Assembly: GCA_028819565.1 (NCBI GenBank)
Contig: JAPPLD010000013.1
Span: 24,893 to 88,892, forward strand
Source of the DNA: Gammaproteobacteria bacterium
GTDB lineage: Bacteria; Pseudomonadota; Gammaproteobacteria; Poriferisulfidales; Poriferisulfidaceae
Length of the DNA stretch: 64,000 nt
Direction of reading: 5' to 3'
In this document: one piece after another, positions 35,536 through 43,990 of the stretch
Layout of the letters: every line of letters starts with the position of its first letter
Position numbering within the stretch: position 1 is the first letter of the stretch
The notes under the pieces: model-generated
What the model was told of the DNA's origin: nothing
Seen by the model: only the letters and a program-made list of their open reading frames with translations
Database searches by the model: none
Made by a program: the position numbers and the translations under genes

Positions 35536-36171
35536 ATGACTGCCGCTCGGCACCAAGCGGCCCTGATCGAGCGTTTGCGCGAGAAGGGGATTGGAAACGA
35601 GGCGGTCCTGCAAGCCATCCTAGAAACGCCTCGGCACCGCTTCGTGAGCGACGCGGTCGCCCGTCACGCCTATCGCGACGACGCCTTGCCCATTGGCTAC
35701 GATCAAACCATTTCCCAACCGTACGTGGTGGCCTTCATGACGCAGGCTCTGCTGGAGGCGGGATCTCCCCGGATCGTGCTTGAAATCGGGACCGGGTCCG
35801 GCTATCAATCCGCAGTTCTGGCCAAACTGGTGAAACGGGTCTACAGCATCGAACGCATTCCCCAGCTGCATCGACAGTCAAGTCAGCGACTTCGCGAGCT
35901 GGGCATTCACAACGTTTCCACCCGCCTAGGCGATGGCAGCCAGGGGTGGCCCGAACGTGCGCCTTACGAGGCGATCATGCTTACGGCGGCCAGTCCGGCC
36001 CCGCCCGAGGCGCTTCTGGAACAACTGTCCGAAGGGGGTCGATTGCTAATCCCGGAGGGTGCGCCCCATGAAGCCCAGACGCTGGTACGCTACGCCAGGA
36101 CAGTGGGAGGCATCACTCGGGAAGAGCTCCTGGACGTGTTGTTTGTGCCACTGGTACCCCAGGCAGGTTGA
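35536..36171 (+). CDS. pcm: Protein-L-isoaspartate O-methyltransferase
   Basis: Repairs isoaspartyl residues in damaged proteins by S-adenosylmethionine-dependent methylation. The SAM motif is VLEIGTGSGYQSAVLAKL; RHRFVSDAVARHAYRDDALPIGYDQTISQPYVVAFM and the C-terminal EGGRLLIPEG are characteristic. ATG at 35536 behind GAAGGAACCGG gives 211 aa; the track start (35485) lies inside surE. The next gene begins about 2 bp after the stop. Confidence 0.95.
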   Translation: MTAARHQAALIERLREKGIGNEAVLQAILETPRHRFVSDAVARHAYRDDALPIGYDQTISQPYVVAFMTQALLEAGSPRIVLEIGTGSGYQSAVLAKLVKRVYSIERIPQLHRQSSQRLRELGIHNVSTRLGDGSQGWPERAPYEAIMLTAASPAPPEALLEQLSEGGRLLIPEGAPHEAQTLVRYARTVGGITREELLDVLFVPLVPQAG

Positions 36172-36173
36172 AT

Positions 36174-36755
36174 ATGCGCTTGTTTGCCCCTCTATACGAC
36201 CAGACCTTGCGTTGGGCCCGCCACTCCCGGGCACCTTGGGCCTTGAGTGTCCTGAGTTTTGCGGAATCCGTCATTTTCCCCGTTCCGACGGACGTGATGC
36301 TGGCACCCATGGTGCTGGCGCAACCGTTGAAATGGCTGCATTATGCGGCTCTTGCGACGGTTTTCTCAGTACTCGGTGGTGTTTTTGGCTACCTGCTGGG
36401 AGCTTGGGCATTCGACTGGGCCTCCGCTTGGCTTTTGGCCAATGATGGAAATCAGGTATTTGCCGAGGCACAGCGACTGTTCCAGGAGTGGGGGGTCTGG
36501 TTTGTTTTCATTGCAGCCTTCACACCTGTCCCCTACAAAGTATTTACGATCAGTGCCGGCTTCATGGCGTTGGCGTTGGTACCTTTCGTTATCGCCTCGG
36601 CAGTGGGTCGGGCAGCACGATTCTTCCTCGTTGCTGGCCTTGTGCACTGGGTAGGTGCTCGGTACGAGCCTTGGCTGCGCCGTCACGTAGAATCTGTTGG
36701 CTGGCTGATCGTGGCTGTTTTGGTTCTGTTCTTCGTATACCGCGAATGGTTCTGA
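36174..36755 (+). CDS. YqaA/DedA-type inner-membrane protein
   Basis: 193 aa with four to five hydrophobic segments. The reentrant-type motifs FAESVIFPVPTDVMLAPMVLA and the FIAAFTPVPYKVFTISAGFMAL / VGRAARFFLVAGLVHWVG blocks match the YqaA branch of the DedA/SNARE-associated family, thought to move lipids or maintain membrane integrity. ATG at 36174 is preferred to the TTG at 36168. Its last codons overlap nlpD by 10 bp. Its place between pcm and nlpD is common in gammaproteobacteria. Confidence 0.85.
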   Translation: MRLFAPLYDQTLRWARHSRAPWALSVLSFAESVIFPVPTDVMLAPMVLAQPLKWLHYAALATVFSVLGGVFGYLLGAWAFDWASAWLLANDGNQVFAEAQRLFQEWGVWFVFIAAFTPVPYKVFTISAGFMALALVPFVIASAVGRAARFFLVAGLVHWVGARYEPWLRRHVESVGWLIVAVLVLFFVYREWF

Positions 36756-37519
36756 AGAAGGGTATCTGGCAGGCTTTAATCCTTGGAGTGTTCTGCACAG
36801 GGAGCATCTCCTGCGCGACTCTTACGGACCTGCTGGTCGAGCCTTTCGAGCCATCGGTTTCATCGAAGAAAAAATCAACCACCCCCAAAAAACAGGCGAA
36901 AGCCTGCTATCCGGTCAGGGACAGGGAGATTACCTATACCGTACGCAAAGGCGACACGCTGGGTGAAATTGCAGAATGCTTTAAGACGCGTTGGTACTAC
37001 ATCGCCAAACGGAACAAAATCAGGGACCCCAACCGAATCAAAATCGGTCAGAAACTGATCATTCCGGCGCGGTCAGGCAAGGTCGCGGCCAGCAGCGGAA
37101 AAAAGAGCAAAAGCACTGCCACGTCTTCACGGCCGCCGACCCGTGCCAAGAGTGGCATCAACTGGACCTGGCCGGCCCAAGGCAAGATCATCCGGAAGTT
37201 CTCATCCAAAGGGTCGGGGAAGCAGGGAATCTCGATCTCCGGCAAGATGGGGCAGAAGATCGTATCTGCGGCTCCGGGCAAGGTGGTCTACAGCGGGGAA
37301 GGGTTGGTCGGTTACGGGAAACTGATTATCGTGCAACACAAGAAAGAATTCCTGACCGCCTATGCGCATAACAACCGCCTGTTGGTCAAGGAGGGGCAAT
37401 CGGTCAAGAGAGGGCAGACGATTGCGCATATGGGAAAGACAGCGGCAAAGTCGCCGCGGCTTCATTTCGAGATCCGTTATAAGGGGAATGCTGTCGATCC
37501 GCTGAAATACCTGCCTTAG
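36746..37519 (+). CDS. nlpD: NlpD-like LysM / LytM-domain lipoprotein
   Basis: 257 aa. A signal peptide with a lipobox-like GSISC (cysteine at about residue 23; the -3 position is not ideal) is followed by a LysM domain (YTVRKGDTLGEIAECFKTRWYYIAKRN...IIP), a basic linker and an M23/LytM domain. The LytM part is degenerate: GISISG replaces the zinc-binding G-x-D of active enzymes, while LHFEIR is kept. That matches NlpD/EnvC-type amidase activators that lack zinc. It would activate AmiC-type amidases at the septum. It overlaps the upstream gene. Confidence 0.88.
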   Translation: MVLKKGIWQALILGVFCTGSISCATLTDLLVEPFEPSVSSKKKSTTPKKQAKACYPVRDREITYTVRKGDTLGEIAECFKTRWYYIAKRNKIRDPNRIKIGQKLIIPARSGKVAASSGKKSKSTATSSRPPTRAKSGINWTWPAQGKIIRKFSSKGSGKQGISISGKMGQKIVSAAPGKVVYSGEGLVGYGKLIIVQHKKEFLTAYAHNNRLLVKEGQSVKRGQTIAHMGKTAAKSPRLHFEIRYKGNAVDPLKYLP

Positions 37520-37890
37520 ACCGGCAGGATCAGACAAGCCGCGACATTCCGCCCGTCTTGGGCAAGCAGGTTATAGGTTCGGCAGGCCGCGATCGTGGTC
37601 ATTGCTTCCAGTCCAATCTCCCGACTCAGAAGTGCCCCATAAACCTCCGGATCCGGCAACTGGAGATCCGCACCCGTGCCGAGAACCACCAATTCGGGCT
37701 GATACTCGATCACCGTCGAGAAGTGCTGTGGTTTCAATGGTTCGCTGGCGATGATGGGCCATGCCTGCACCGGTTGGCCAGGCAACAGCATGAAGCTTTC
37801 CGTCAAATCCTGCCCATTGACGCGGACCCCCTCCGCGCTACACGAGTGGATGATGAATTCCGCTGCCGCGTGATCTTCCGCAAACTCCAT
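37516..37890 (-). CDS. Mth938-domain protein (DUF498 family)
   Basis: 124 aa. Recognisable parts are RVNGQDLTESFMLLPGQPVQAWP and ELVVLGTGADLQLPDPEVYGALLSREIGLEAMTTIAACRTYN, the family block with LGTG and the conserved T-x-A-A-x-R-T-Y-N. The human relative NDUFAF3 helps assemble complex I; the bacterial role is unknown. ATG at 37890 is preferred to the 40-residue extension in the track, which would run into the alaC region. It overlaps the nlpD stop by 4 bp. Confidence 0.88.
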   Translation of the reverse strand: MEFAEDHAAAEFIIHSCSAEGVRVNGQDLTESFMLLPGQPVQAWPIIASEPLKPQHFSTVIEYQPELVVLGTGADLQLPDPEVYGALLSREIGLEAMTTIAACRTYNLLAQDGRNVAACLILPV

Positions 37891-37970
37891 GGGTAATACT
37901 ATAATGGCGTAAATGCAGGGCGTTAGCCGTTGTTCCCGATTATAGAAAACCGACTGGCGGCCGTTTCCCC

Positions 37971-39152
37971 GTGACCGAAGAGTTTCAGCGCGTCTCGCGC
38001 CTTCCCCCATATGTATTCAGCATCGTCAGCGACCTGAGGTCCAAGGCGCGTCGGCGCGGCGAAGATATTATCGATTTTGGGATGGGCAACCCGGATCAGC
38101 CCACGCCGCAGCATATCGTGGACAAACTCTGCGAAACCGTGGCCCGGGGCGACACGCATCGGTATTCGACCTCGCGCGGCATTCCACGCCTGCGCCAGGC
38201 GATCGCCGGCTGGTACCAGCAAAAATTCGACGTGGAAATTGATCCGGAGACGGAAGCCATCGTGACGATCGGCTCAAAAGAAGGCTTGGCTCATCTGGCC
38301 TTGGCCGTACTGTCTCCGGGAGACATGGTGGTCGTGCCAAATCCGGCCTATCCAATCCACCCGTACAGTTGCGTTATCGCCGGGGCCGAGCTCAACTACG
38401 TGCCTATAGACGACGAAGAAGAGTTCCTGAACTCCCTGCAGCAGACTATCGAGAACTGCTGGCCGCGCCCGAAAATGCTGCTGCTGAATTTTCCCTGCAA
38501 CCCGACAGGGCATTGCGTGGGATTGGATTTCTATGCCAAGGTGGTGGACATTGCGCAAGAATACAAACTGTGGGTGGTCCAGGACATCGCTTACGCCGAA
38601 TTAGCTTTTGATGACTACGTGGTGCCGTCCATCCTGCAGGTCAAAGGCGCAAAGGACGTGGCGGTGGAGTTTTATACTTTGTCGAAGTCCTACAACATGC
38701 CAGGCTGGAGGGTCGGTTTTATGTGCGGGAATGCACGCTTGGTCAGTGCGCTTTCGCGAATCAAGTCCTACGTGGATTACGGGTTGTTCACCCCGATTCA
38801 AGTGGCCGCCATCGCGGCATTGGAAGGGCCCCAGGACTGTGTCCGCGAAATCTGCCAGATGTACCAAGAGCGCCGGGATGTGCTGTGCGACGGACTGAAC
38901 GCGATGGAATGGCCCGTGACGAAGCCGTCTGCGACCATGTTTGTGTGGGTGCCGCTTCCGGAAGCCTACGCGGACCTGGGGTCGCTTGAATTCAGCAAGA
39001 TGCTCTTGAAACGGGCTAAGGTCGCAGTTTCGCCGGGGATCGGGTTCGGGCAGCATGGCAACGGGCATGTCCGTTTCAGCCTGATCGAAAACACACAGCG
39101 GACCCGCCAGGCGCTGCGCAATATCAAATCGATGATGAGGGACGCGGAATGA
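37971..39152 (+). CDS. alaC: Alanine-type aminotransferase (AlaC family)
   Basis: PLP-dependent class I/II aminotransferase of 393 aa. The PLP lysine is in TLSKSYNMPGWRVGFMCGN, and FGMGNPDQPTPQHIVDKL and NFPCNPTGHCV are family motifs. The start is GTG at 37971. alaC-hom-thrC is a widespread gene order in beta- and gammaproteobacteria, and the enzyme probably interconverts pyruvate and alanine. Its stop overlaps the hom start in an ATGA junction. Confidence 0.92.
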   Translation: MTEEFQRVSRLPPYVFSIVSDLRSKARRRGEDIIDFGMGNPDQPTPQHIVDKLCETVARGDTHRYSTSRGIPRLRQAIAGWYQQKFDVEIDPETEAIVTIGSKEGLAHLALAVLSPGDMVVVPNPAYPIHPYSCVIAGAELNYVPIDDEEEFLNSLQQTIENCWPRPKMLLLNFPCNPTGHCVGLDFYAKVVDIAQEYKLWVVQDIAYAELAFDDYVVPSILQVKGAKDVAVEFYTLSKSYNMPGWRVGFMCGNARLVSALSRIKSYVDYGLFTPIQVAAIAALEGPQDCVREICQMYQERRDVLCDGLNAMEWPVTKPSATMFVWVPLPEAYADLGSLEFSKMLLKRAKVAVSPGIGFGQHGNGHVRFSLIENTQRTRQALRNIKSMMRDAE

Positions 39153-40471
39153 ACGGGAACGAGATGAGAATCGGATTGCTGGGGCTCGGTTGCGTGGGTT
39201 GCGGCGTCATTCGCGCGTTGTCACGCAATCAGGAAGAAATCGAACGCCGGGCCGGTCGGCGCCTGAATATCGTCACCGCCTGTGCCAGAGACCTAGACAA
39301 GGAACGGGATTGCGATCTTGACGGAATCCAACTGACGCAGGACCCGCAACAAGTCGTGGATCATCCGGAAGTGGACGTAGTGATCGAACTGATGGGCGGT
39401 ATTGATCCCGCACGCGAACTGATCCTGCGCGCAATCGACCAGAGCCGGCCGGTGATTACTGCGAACAAGCACCTGATCGCCCTGCACGGGAGCGAGATAT
39501 TTGCGCGTGCAGAGCAGAAGGGCGTCAACATTGCATTCGAAGCGGCCGTTGCGGGCAGTATTCCCATCATCAAGAACATCCGAGAAAGCCTGAGCGGGAA
39601 CCGAATCGAATGGATTGCCGGAATCATCAACGGCACGGGCAACTACATCCTCACGGCAATGGAAGAGGAAGGCCGCCCGTTTTCGGAGATACTTGCTGAA
39701 GCGCAGCGGCTTGGTTATGCGGAGGCGGACCCGACTTTTGATGTCGACGGCACCGATGCTGCACACAAGCTGACGATTCTGGCCTCCATCGCCTTCGGCA
39801 TTCCTTTGTCTTACGATCATGTGCATGTTGAAGGGATCTCGGACATCACCTCGGAAAACATTGCGGACGCCCGTTCCCTGGGCTACCGGATCAAGCATCT
39901 GGGCATCGCCAAGAGAACCGACGAAGGGATCGAATTGCGAGTCCATCCCACCCTGATCCCGCGTTCACGCCTGGTAGCCAATGTTGCCGGCGTCATGAAT
40001 GCCGTGGTTGTGAAGTCCGATGCGGCGGGTGCGCATCTGTACTACGGCGCCGGCGCCGGTGGAGACCCGACAGCTTCGGCAGTGATCGCGGACCTTGTGG
40101 ATGTGGTGCGGACGCTGACCACTGACGCGGAGAACCGAGTGCCGCACCTGGCCTACCAGCCCCATGCGCTGAGCGATATTCCGATCCTGCCAATCGGGCA
40201 GGTTACGACTGCCTGCTATCTGAGATTGCAAGTAATCGATCGCCCCGGCGTGCTGGCCGCGGTAACTGACATTTTGGGCAGCCTGGGAATCAGCATCGAG
40301 GCAATCCGGCAGCGTGAACCTGATATCGAAGGCGCGGACGGCAGCGTTCCGGTGATTCTGCTGACCCACGAAGTTCCAGAGGATCACATGGATCAGGCGC
40401 TTTCACGCATCGAGGAATTGGATGATATCGTTGCTCCGGTTCAAAGGATTCGGATCGAACTTTTGAAATAA
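39149..40471 (+). CDS. hom: Homoserine dehydrogenase
   Basis: Reduces aspartate semialdehyde to homoserine. The N-terminal NAD(P) fold (IGLLGLGCVGCGVIRAL), catalytic block (GIINGTGNYILTAMEEEGRPFSEILAEAQRLGYAEADPTFDVDGTDAAHKL) and a C-terminal ACT domain (RLQVIDRPGVLAAVTDILGSLGISIEAIRQ) are all present, so feedback control by threonine is likely. At 440 aa it is standard. The ATG at 39149 and that at 39164 (MRIGLLG) are both possible. No homoserine kinase gene is adjacent. Confidence 0.97.
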   Translation: MNGNEMRIGLLGLGCVGCGVIRALSRNQEEIERRAGRRLNIVTACARDLDKERDCDLDGIQLTQDPQQVVDHPEVDVVIELMGGIDPARELILRAIDQSRPVITANKHLIALHGSEIFARAEQKGVNIAFEAAVAGSIPIIKNIRESLSGNRIEWIAGIINGTGNYILTAMEEEGRPFSEILAEAQRLGYAEADPTFDVDGTDAAHKLTILASIAFGIPLSYDHVHVEGISDITSENIADARSLGYRIKHLGIAKRTDEGIELRVHPTLIPRSRLVANVAGVMNAVVVKSDAAGAHLYYGAGAGGDPTASAVIADLVDVVRTLTTDAENRVPHLAYQPHALSDIPILPIGQVTTACYLRLQVIDRPGVLAAVTDILGSLGISIEAIRQREPDIEGADGSVPVILLTHEVPEDHMDQALSRIEELDDIVAPVQRIRIELLK

Positions 40472-40490
40472 GAGGGGGGTCAGATGGAAT

Positions 40491-41621
40491 ATGGAGACGC
40501 GACGCTACACCGGGTTGATTGACCGTTATCGGGAATTCCTGCCACTTGCGCAGGACACGCCAGCGGTTACCCTGTGCGAGGGCGATACCCCGCTTATTGA
40601 GTTGAAGCGACTGCCTCGCGAATGGGGGACGGACTGCCGGGTGTTGGCCAAGTTCGAAGGGCTCAACCCGACTGGCTCATTTAAGGATCGAGGCATGACC
40701 GTGGCGGTGACCCGGGCCGCGGAAGAGGGCAGCCGGGCGATCATCTGCGCGTCTACAGGCAACACTTCGGCTTCCGCTGCGGCTTATGCCACTCGGGCCA
40801 ACATGGAATGTTTCGTGCTGATTCCAGAAGGGAATGTTGCACTGGGAAAACTCGCTCAGGCGATTATGCATGGCGCGACCATCCTCCAGATCAAAGGAAA
40901 TTTCGACGATGGCATGCGTCTCGTCCGAGAAGTGGGTAAGGAAATGCCCGTATCCATTGTCAATTCGATCAATCCCTACCGGCTCCAAGGGCAAAAAACC
41001 ATCGCTTACGAAGTCGTCGGGGCATTGGGAACTCCTCCGGATTACCATTGCCTTCCAGTCGGGAATGCTGGCAACATCAGCGCGCACTGGATCGGGTACA
41101 GTGAATTGGCTGGCTGCCGTTCCGAAGTGACTGAAACCTGCGAGTCTTCGTTGGACTCACACAATATCGAAGTGCCGAAGCAGGTCGATAAGCGGCCAGT
41201 CATGGTGGGTTACCAGGCCTCGGGCAGCGCCCCGTTCATGCGAGGCGAATGGGTGGAGAAGCCGGAGACCCGGGCGACCGCCATCCGCATCGGCCACCCG
41301 CAGAGTTGGGATTACGCCTGGATCGTACACCGCGAGTCGGGCGGATGGTTCGATGAATGCACGGACGAAGAAATCCTGGAAATGCAAAGGCAGTTGGCCA
41401 GTAACGAAGGTGTTTTCTGCGAACCAGCTTCGGCAGTGTCGGTGGCGGGCGTCATGCGAGATATCCGTTCGGGCAAGATCGAAAATGGCAGTACCGTGGT
41501 TTGCACACTGACGGGGCACGGATTGAAAGACCCCAGTGTGGTCGAGGACGTGAAACTGGAAAGCGTCGAGCCTACCTTGGCGGACATCAAGGACGTAATC
41601 GGGAATAAGCTGGGAATCTGA
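40491..41621 (+). CDS. thrC: Threonine synthase
   Basis: Converts O-phosphohomoserine to threonine with PLP. The PLP lysine lies in NPTGSFKDRGMTVAV near residue 63, with the phosphate-binding CASTGNTSASAAAYA and glycine-rich PVGNAGNISAHW. 376 aa is the short type common in proteobacteria. It lies 19 bp after hom behind AAGAGGGG. The pathway still needs a homoserine kinase from elsewhere. Confidence 0.97.
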   Translation: METRRYTGLIDRYREFLPLAQDTPAVTLCEGDTPLIELKRLPREWGTDCRVLAKFEGLNPTGSFKDRGMTVAVTRAAEEGSRAIICASTGNTSASAAAYATRANMECFVLIPEGNVALGKLAQAIMHGATILQIKGNFDDGMRLVREVGKEMPVSIVNSINPYRLQGQKTIAYEVVGALGTPPDYHCLPVGNAGNISAHWIGYSELAGCRSEVTETCESSLDSHNIEVPKQVDKRPVMVGYQASGSAPFMRGEWVEKPETRATAIRIGHPQSWDYAWIVHRESGGWFDECTDEEILEMQRQLASNEGVFCEPASAVSVAGVMRDIRSGKIENGSTVVCTLTGHGLKDPSVVEDVKLESVEPTLADIKDVIGNKLGI

Positions 41622-41660
41622 ATTCCGCTCGTCCTCGTACGAGAGACGGATCGGCCCAGA

Positions 41661-42524
41661 TCAAGACGTAGATTTGATGCAGCCCAGCCGGGTGAAGGGG
41701 ATCAAGCGAGGCGTTGCCGCCTGGTAGTCGCTGTAGGAAGGGTAGTGCGACGCGGATATGGTTTCAGTCATTCTGCTCGAGCCGAAGAACACACCGGTCA
41801 ATGCAATAAGACCAAAACCGCTCCAGTTGAAAATTTCTCCGGTCGCGGCGATGGCAAACAGGTAGAACACCCACCACATCCCGAGTTCACAGAAGAAATT
41901 CGGATGTCGACAATATTGGAACAGTCCCGTTGTGATGAACGGAGCCTCGATCGGAAGGCCTTGCTCTTGGCGTACTTTCTTCTGTTGCTGGAAGCGCCAC
42001 ATCTGCTGATCCGCGACCGCTTCCCCGATCCAGAATAGAGCGAACAAGGCGGTGGCTAATCCGTCCAGCCAGTTCAGCGGAGATTCCATGGCGATCCAGG
42101 CGTGATGTATGGGCGAGGTAAACAGCCAGATAATGAACAATTGCCCAGGGGCAACAAACGCGATATTGAAGACCTGAAACCAGAAAGGTCCGGCTTTCTC
42201 GCGCATATAGACCCACCGATAATCCTCTCCGCCGGGTTGGTAGCCTCCTTTTCGTGCGTAATTAAATGTCAGGCGGACAGCCCAGAGACAGATCAGAAGC
42301 GTCATCAGGTTCAGACGAGACGACTCGAAATCGGCGCTTGCCGCGACGATCAGGCAGAAAATGGCCGGGGCGACCGACCAGACCCGATCTACCCACGAAT
42401 ATTCGCGCGTGATGACCGATAGCAGCCAGCACGTAATCGCCAGAACAATAGCGAGATCAAGTACAGATCCATATGGCGTGCCCACCATAGGATGGTTGAT
42501 GAAATTGAGGAGCGAAAGATCCAT
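41661..42524 (-). CDS. DUF1295-family membrane protein (steroid 5-alpha reductase-like)
   Basis: 287 aa with several hydrophobic segments. The family motifs EYSWVDRVWSVAPAIF near residue 40, CLWAVRLTFNYARKGGY, and the C-terminal GLFQYCRHPNFFCELGMWWVFYLFAIA are clear. The RHPNF block is the part shared with isoprenylcysteine methyltransferase and 5-alpha reductases, but the substrate of bacterial DUF1295 members is unknown. It sits alone between thrC (convergent) and purB. Confidence 0.87.
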   Translation of the reverse strand: MDLSLLNFINHPMVGTPYGSVLDLAIVLAITCWLLSVITREYSWVDRVWSVAPAIFCLIVAASADFESSRLNLMTLLICLWAVRLTFNYARKGGYQPGGEDYRWVYMREKAGPFWFQVFNIAFVAPGQLFIIWLFTSPIHHAWIAMESPLNWLDGLATALFALFWIGEAVADQQMWRFQQQKKVRQEQGLPIEAPFITTGLFQYCRHPNFFCELGMWWVFYLFAIAATGEIFNWSGFGLIALTGVFFGSSRMTETISASHYPSYSDYQAATPRLIPFTRLGCIKSTS

Positions 42525-42548
42525 TGCCGAATCTGCCCCGAAGTTTAA

Positions 42549-43919
42549 TCAGACCCGGCGTGCCAACTCGGCTGCGGCACCGATGTAGTCGCGTGGCGTC
42601 ATCGCCGACAGTCGCTGCTTGGCTTCGTCAGGCAAATCCAGCCCCGAAATGAACTCGGCCAAGTTCTCTTGGGTGATGCGCTGCCCCCGGGTAAATTCTT
42701 TGAGTTGTTCGTAGGGATCCGGCAGGCCATAACGCTTCATTACGGTTTGAACGGCTTCCGCCAAAACCTCAGGACAGGCTTCCAGATCGTCATCCAACCG
42801 GTCCGTGTCCACATCCAACTTGCCCAGGCCACGCTCAAGCGCGGCGTATGCATTGGTGCTGCATGCCAAGGTCGCACCCATGTTCCGCAATACAGTGGAA
42901 TCGCTAAGGTCGCGCTGCAAGCGTGAAATCGGCAGTTTGTTCGCATAGTAGTCCAGTTCGGCGCAAGCCAGCCCCAAGTTGCCCTCTGCATTCTCGAAGT
43001 CGATCGGATTGACCTTGTGCGGCATGGTGGAAGACCCGACTTCACCGGCCTTGGCCTTCTGTCGGAAGTAACCTAGAGAAATGTACTGCCAGACGTCCCG
43101 GGCGAAATCGGTCAGCAGGTTGTTGATACGGATCAGGCAGTGGAAGAACTCCGTGAACTGATCGTAGGGTTCGATTTGCGTGGTGTAGGGATTCGAATCC
43201 AGCCCGAGCGAATCCAGAACTTTTTCGGAAAGCCCGGCCCAGTCGACTTCCGGATAGGCGGCGAGGTGTGCGTTGTAGTTGCCGACGGCTCCGTTCATCT
43301 TGCCCAGAAAACGCATGCTCCGAAGAAATTCCAGCTGGCGTCGAAGCCGAGCAACCGTTACCGCGAGTTCCTTGCCGACGGTGGTCGGCGAGGCAGGCTG
43401 ACCGTGCGTGCGCGACAACATCGGGATGTCCGCATATTCGTGGGCCATGCTCTGAATGTTCTGCTCAAGGCGCTCTAGGGCCGGCAGCACGACTTCCGTG
43501 CGGGCGCGGTCGAGCATCAGGGCATAGGCTGGATGGTTGACGTCCCACGAGGTGCAGGCAAAGTGAATGAATCCCTCCAGTGCGCCCAGGTCCGGATCTT
43601 CCTTGAGTTTCTCGCGCAAGAAATACTCCAGGGCTTTGACGTCGTGGTTGGTTTCTTTTTCGATATCCTTGACCTGCTGGGCCTGCTCGGGAGAGAATCC
43701 CGCAACCAGCGACTGAAGGCGCTCTTTGGCTGCATCGGACAAAGATGGAATCTCCGAGATCCCCGAGTGATCCGACAAGGCCACAAGCCATGCAACCTCC
43801 ACCTCAAGGCGGTGGTGAATCAGGCCAAATTCGGAGAATAACTGACGCAGTCGCGTGTTTGTAGTCTTGTGGTAACGCCCATCAACCGGCGACAGGGCAG
43901 TCAATGGCGAAAGTTCCAA
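42549..43919 (-). CDS. purB: Adenylosuccinate lyase
   Basis: Splits adenylosuccinate to AMP, and SAICAR to AICAR, in purine synthesis. The signature SSTMPHKVNPIDFENAEGN is present, and LSPLTALSPVDGRYHKTTNTRLR at the N-terminus matches the enterobacterial enzyme. A TTG start at 43919 preceded by GAGAG gives 456 aa, the length of that enzyme; the track start at 43940 adds seven residues. Third purine gene of the window after guaBA and purL, though not linked to them. Confidence 0.94.
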   Translation of the reverse strand: MELSPLTALSPVDGRYHKTTNTRLRQLFSEFGLIHHRLEVEVAWLVALSDHSGISEIPSLSDAAKERLQSLVAGFSPEQAQQVKDIEKETNHDVKALEYFLREKLKEDPDLGALEGFIHFACTSWDVNHPAYALMLDRARTEVVLPALERLEQNIQSMAHEYADIPMLSRTHGQPASPTTVGKELAVTVARLRRQLEFLRSMRFLGKMNGAVGNYNAHLAAYPEVDWAGLSEKVLDSLGLDSNPYTTQIEPYDQFTEFFHCLIRINNLLTDFARDVWQYISLGYFRQKAKAGEVGSSTMPHKVNPIDFENAEGNLGLACAELDYYANKLPISRLQRDLSDSTVLRNMGATLACSTNAYAALERGLGKLDVDTDRLDDDLEACPEVLAEAVQTVMKRYGLPDPYEQLKEFTRGQRITQENLAEFISGLDLPDEAKQRLSAMTPRDYIGAAAELARRV

Positions 43920-43952
43920 GCGTACGACTCTCAATAACAAATTTCTAGATTA

Positions 43953-43958
43953 ATTATA
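43953..43958 (-). promoter_or_regulatory. Candidate -10 element of purB
   Basis: TATAAT on the minus strand, 34 bp before the proposed purB start, in the 71-bp gap shared with fumC on the other strand. The -35 region is not convincing. Confidence 0.35.
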
Positions 43959-43990
43959 CTGCTCCTTGCAAATCATCGCTTTTTTATCAA

